A stretch of 10,284 nt of DNA from Peptostreptococcaceae bacterium (GTDB taxonomy: Bacteria; Bacillota_A; Clostridia; Peptostreptococcales; Anaerovoracaceae). The notes under the pieces were generated by a model. It was not told where the DNA came from and searched no databases. It saw nothing but the letters and a program-made list of their open reading frames with translations. The stretch spans positions 1 through 10,284 of the forward strand of contig JAENWH010000041.1 in the NCBI GenBank assembly GCA_016650135.1. The letters are read 5' to 3'. Position 1 is the first letter of the stretch; every line of letters begins with the position of its first letter. Positions 7,388 to 10,284 of this stretch are shown in pieces. Made by a program: the position numbers and the translations under genes.

Positions 7388-8229
7388 ATATATTTTTCGA
7401 TATGGGAAAGCCATTGCTGGCTGTTATTCTTTGCGTGATCGTAACAATAATAATATCTGTTTTTTTATTTAAATGGATTATTAAGCCTGTTGAAATCATG
7501 AAAAAACAATTAGAGGAAGCCAATGAAGAACATATGAAATCTGAGAGAATCAGAAGTGAGTTTGTAGCAAACGTGAGTCACGAGCTAAAAACGCCTTTAA
7601 CCTCAATTCTGGGCTTTATAGAAACACTTCAGGATGGCGCGGCTGATGACCCGGAGCTTAGAACTAAATTTCTGGACATAGTTGCGATTGAAACATCAAG
7701 GTTAAAAAGGTTAATAGAGGATTTACTGGTTCTTTCAGACATTGAAAACAAAAGGGACAGGGGAGAAGGCAAGAAAATTTTCATTGATAAATCAGTTAAA
7801 GAAATAGTTACTTCTATTTCACCTATTGCAGAAGCAAGAAAGGTTACAGTTAAATTAAATATTGATAGTGGAATCACTATATTGGGCAATGAAGACAGGT
7901 TCAAACAGATGATGCTTAATCTGATTGAAAATGCAATAAAATATTCTAAAACAAATGGTACGGTTTATATTTTCAGTGAACTTTTGGACGAAGGTAAAAA
8001 AGTTTCCATAACGGTCATGGATGAAGGAATCGGCATTTCAAAAGAACATATTGAAAGGCTGTTTGAAAGGTTTTACAGAGTTGACAAGTCGAGATCAACA
8101 AAGGTAGGCGGTACAGGGCTTGGGCTTTCCATTGTAAAGCATATAGCGAATTTGTTTGAGGCAGAGTTAAAAGTAGAAAGTGAGATAAATAAAGGTTCAA
8201 GTTTTAAAGTGATCTTTTCGGTAAAATAA
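7384..8229 (+). CDS. Short membrane histidine kinase, PhoR-like, without sensor domain
   Basis: A 281-residue HisKA/HATPase_c kinase expected to phosphorylate the response regulator encoded just upstream. One membrane helix spans about residues 9-30. A charged linker follows, then the H box FVANVSHELKTPL with phospho-acceptor His66, the N box with Asn179 and Asn183 (NLIENAIKYS), G1 DEGIGIS (213-219), F box LFERFYRVDKSRS and G2 GGTGLGLS (242-249). The whole kinase core is intact. The first few residues lie outside or at the membrane edge. There is no extracytoplasmic domain and no PAS domain between helix and H box, while PhoR proteins usually have a PAS domain and those of Firmicutes are about 580 residues. 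The start overlaps the regulator stop by four bases, so no missing sensor part is hidden upstream. The signal must come from the membrane or from a partner; the PhoU-domain transporter in the same operon is a candidate. Confidence 0.85.
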   Translation: MNIFFDMGKPLLAVILCVIVTIIISVFLFKWIIKPVEIMKKQLEEANEEHMKSERIRSEFVANVSHELKTPLTSILGFIETLQDGAADDPELRTKFLDIVAIETSRLKRLIEDLLVLSDIENKRDRGEGKKIFIDKSVKEIVTSISPIAEARKVTVKLNIDSGITILGNEDRFKQMMLNLIENAIKYSKTNGTVYIFSELLDEGKKVSITVMDEGIGISKEHIERLFERFYRVDKSRSTKVGGTGLGLSIVKHIANLFEAELKVESEINKGSSFKVIFSVK

Positions 8230-8242
8230 GAATTGAGGGAAT

Positions 8243-10284
8243 ATGGGACATTTAGAATTTCTTATCAGAGATCTTGCACTTATTCTTGTCGTTGCAGGGA
8301 TAACAACTTTGATATTTAAGAAAATCAAACAACCGGTTGTACTTGGTTATATTTTAGCTGGATTTTTGACAGGCTCAAATTTTAAATTCCTGCCAAATAT
8401 TGACGATCTGTCAACTATTGCAGTGTGGGCTGAACTTGGAATAATTTTTATTATGTTTGGTCTGGGTTTGGAATTCAGCTTTCATAAGCTTGCAAACGTT
8501 GGAGGGAGTGCCATTGTAACGGCTATAACTATCATTATTCCAATGGTGTTTCTTGGATTTCTGATAGGAAATTTACTTGGCTGGAGCAAAATGGACAGTA
8601 TATTCCTTGGTGGAATGATTTCTATGTCTTCGACTATGGTAATTATTAAGGCCTATGAGGAACTAGGCTTAAAACCCAAATCTTATTCAAATATCGTTTT
8701 AGGTACGCTGATTGTTGAAGATATTGTCGGTGTATTTATGATGGTAATACTGTCAGCGATTGCAATAAGCAAGGGCGTTATAGGTTTCCAAATGGTAGGA
8801 GATATCGGCGTTCTTCTTATGTATTTAGGGCTATGGCTTGTACTTGGTATTTATTTAATTCCATCTTTTTTAAGAAAAACGAAATCCCTGATGAATGATG
8901 AAACTTTGCTGATCATTTCATTGGGTCTTTGTTTATTTATGGTGGTAGTAGCGAATTATATCGGGTTTTCCTCTGCGCTGGGTGCATTTATTGCCGGTTC
9001 CATATTGGCAGGAACAGTATTAAGAGAAAGAATTGAAAAGCTGATCACGCCAATAAAAGACTTGTTTGGAGCTGTATTTTTTATTTCGGTAGGAGTTCTA
9101 TTGGATTTTTCGACTTTAGCTGAATATATTTTACCAATAATAATTATATCGATTGTAACTGTTTTTGGACAAATGTTGTTTTCAACAATTGGGGCCATTC
9201 TTTCAGGACAAACCCTTAATCTGGCTATTGGTGTGGGCTTTAGTATGGTTCAAATAGGAGAATTTTCCTTTATTATTGCTGCCTTAGGAACAGCACTTGG
9301 TGTAACCAGCGGGTTCTTGTATCCGGTTATTGTTTTTGTTTCAGTAATTACTATTTTTACTACGCCTTTCTTTTTAAAAAGAATTGATTGGGCAAGGGTT
9401 GTGATAGCAAAAGTATTACCAACAAATCTGGTGGAATATTTAAACCGGTATACTTCAGACAAACAAAGCGTTAATGAAATAGATGAAGACTGGCATGAAT
9501 ATTTAACAAAATATTTTACAAGAATCAGTGTTTCTATCATAGTTTTGTTTTCTATCTACTCAATAGGGACAAGGTGGTTCGAACCAAAAATGAGCCATTT
9601 TTTTTCAGTCTATGAAGAACCTGTTTCAACTCTTTTGATCTGTCTGGTAATGGTTCCAATTATAAGTATCATGTCATCCCATAAGAATGTTTTGTATTCA
9701 AAATTATGGCTGAAGCGAACATCAAACAGACTGCCGCTACTTGCTTTTACAGCTTTTGGAATAATAATCGGATCTGTATTTATTGTTTTAACAGTGAATA
9801 CAATTCTTGATGTACCAGTGTGGGTTGTAGAAATATTAGCAATTATTACAGTAATCTTAATCATAAAATCTGATTTTATCAGGAGCAAATCAATCATACT
9901 TGAATCCGGATTTTTTAAAAATTTCAATGAAAGAACTTTTGCAAAAAGACAGAAAGAACATCAAAGAGATAAATCTGAATGGGTTGACACCAATTTATTT
10001 GTTGCTCAGTTTGAAGTGATTGACACACCTAAAAAAAACTCGTTTAAAGACTTTTATTCACAACGGAAACTGGGTGTTCATATCCTTAAAATACTTAGAA
10101 ATGGGGAGCATATTAATCTTCCAACAAAAGAGGAACAAATATTTGCCGGAGATATTATTTATGTGATGGGTCCAAAAAAACAAATAGAGTCCTATTTGTT
10201 AATGCTGGAAAAAGATGAACATATTAAGAACCCTGAAGAAAGTAAAATCACTTTGCGAGATTTTATTTACGGGCAAATATTTCA
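8243..10284 (+). CDS. CPA2-type cation:proton antiporter with TrkA_C-like domain, 5' part
   Basis: The frame stays open from the ATG at 8243 to the window end, giving at least 680 residues with no stop. It starts 13 bases after the kinase stop, with GAGGGA at 8235-8240 as the likely ribosome binding site, so it is the fourth gene of the operon. Residues about 10-380 are a KefB/NapA-like exchanger: GYILAGFLTG (35-44), MFGLGLEF (71-78), the ion-binding helix LIVEDIVGV (156-164, Glu159/Asp160), and FFISVGVLLDF (279-289). Four further hydrophobic segments lie at about 427-445, 462-478, 498-518 and 525-545. Residues about 583-655 resemble a TrkA_C (RCK_C) ligand-binding domain (FVAQFEV, then FAGDIIYVMGP). 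No TrkA_N nucleotide-binding Rossmann domain is seen in between. It probably exchanges K+ or Na+ for H+ under control of a cytosolic ligand; the ion cannot be told. The C-terminus is missing. Confidence 0.88.
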   Translation, partial: MGHLEFLIRDLALILVVAGITTLIFKKIKQPVVLGYILAGFLTGSNFKFLPNIDDLSTIAVWAELGIIFIMFGLGLEFSFHKLANVGGSAIVTAITIIIPMVFLGFLIGNLLGWSKMDSIFLGGMISMSSTMVIIKAYEELGLKPKSYSNIVLGTLIVEDIVGVFMMVILSAIAISKGVIGFQMVGDIGVLLMYLGLWLVLGIYLIPSFLRKTKSLMNDETLLIISLGLCLFMVVVANYIGFSSALGAFIAGSILAGTVLRERIEKLITPIKDLFGAVFFISVGVLLDFSTLAEYILPIIIISIVTVFGQMLFSTIGAILSGQTLNLAIGVGFSMVQIGEFSFIIAALGTALGVTSGFLYPVIVFVSVITIFTTPFFLKRIDWARVVIAKVLPTNLVEYLNRYTSDKQSVNEIDEDWHEYLTKYFTRISVSIIVLFSIYSIGTRWFEPKMSHFFSVYEEPVSTLLICLVMVPIISIMSSHKNVLYSKLWLKRTSNRLPLLAFTAFGIIIGSVFIVLTVNTILDVPVWVVEILAIITVILIIKSDFIRSKSIILESGFFKNFNERTFAKRQKEHQRDKSEWVDTNLFVAQFEVIDTPKKNSFKDFYSQRKLGVHILKILRNGEHINLPTKEEQIFAGDIIYVMGPKKQIESYLLMLEKDEHIKNPEESKITLRDFIYGQIF

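Noticed and set aside
8956..9927. Three minus-strand open frames of 80-105 codons
   Set aside because: They lie wholly inside the antiporter gene on the opposite strand, with no ribosome sites or recognisable domains; they are shadows of the coding strand.

Overview
This looks like a chromosomal window from a low-GC Gram-positive anaerobe, most likely a member of the Clostridia. The evidence is the AT-rich composition, strong AAGGAG-type ribosome binding sites, a pyruvate phosphate dikinase very close to the Clostridium symbiosum enzyme, an α2-type glycyl-tRNA synthetase, and a Bacillus/Clostridium-style Pho box. All genes are on the + strand and tightly packed. No tRNA, rRNA, CRISPR array, insertion sequence or phage gene was seen. 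No gene-free stretch exceeds about 200 bases.

Region 1 (1-3582) is a housekeeping and energy block. The 3' part of the glycyl-tRNA synthetase gene is followed 14 bases later by a complete ppdK. The pair ends at a textbook intrinsic terminator with a 12-bp perfect stem and a nine-T run.

Region 2 (3583-4842) is a single gene behind a perfect-consensus SigA promoter (TTGACA, 17 bp, TATAAT). It encodes a cysteine-rich MinD/ParA-superfamily ATPase of the CpaE/TadZ type, with a degenerate receiver-like N-terminus and a P-loop lacking the signature lysine. No other pilus or Tad gene lies in the window.

Region 3 (4843-10284) is a putative phosphate-regulated operon. Three perfect TTAACA direct repeats at an exact 11-bp period (a Pho box) lie upstream of a TATAAT with no recognisable -35. 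They are followed by a Na+/phosphate cotransporter with a C-terminal PhoU-like domain, a PhoB/PhoP-type response regulator, a very short membrane histidine kinase with no sensor domain, and a CPA2-type cation:proton antiporter that runs off the window end. The last gene has at least 680 codons and no stop inside the window. The layout suggests a self-regulating unit in which the PhoPR-like pair senses phosphate status, possibly through the PhoU domain of the transporter, and controls its own transporter through the Pho box. The antiporter may help balance Na+/H+/K+ when Na+-coupled phosphate uptake is active. These functional links are inferred; the motifs and gene order are read directly.
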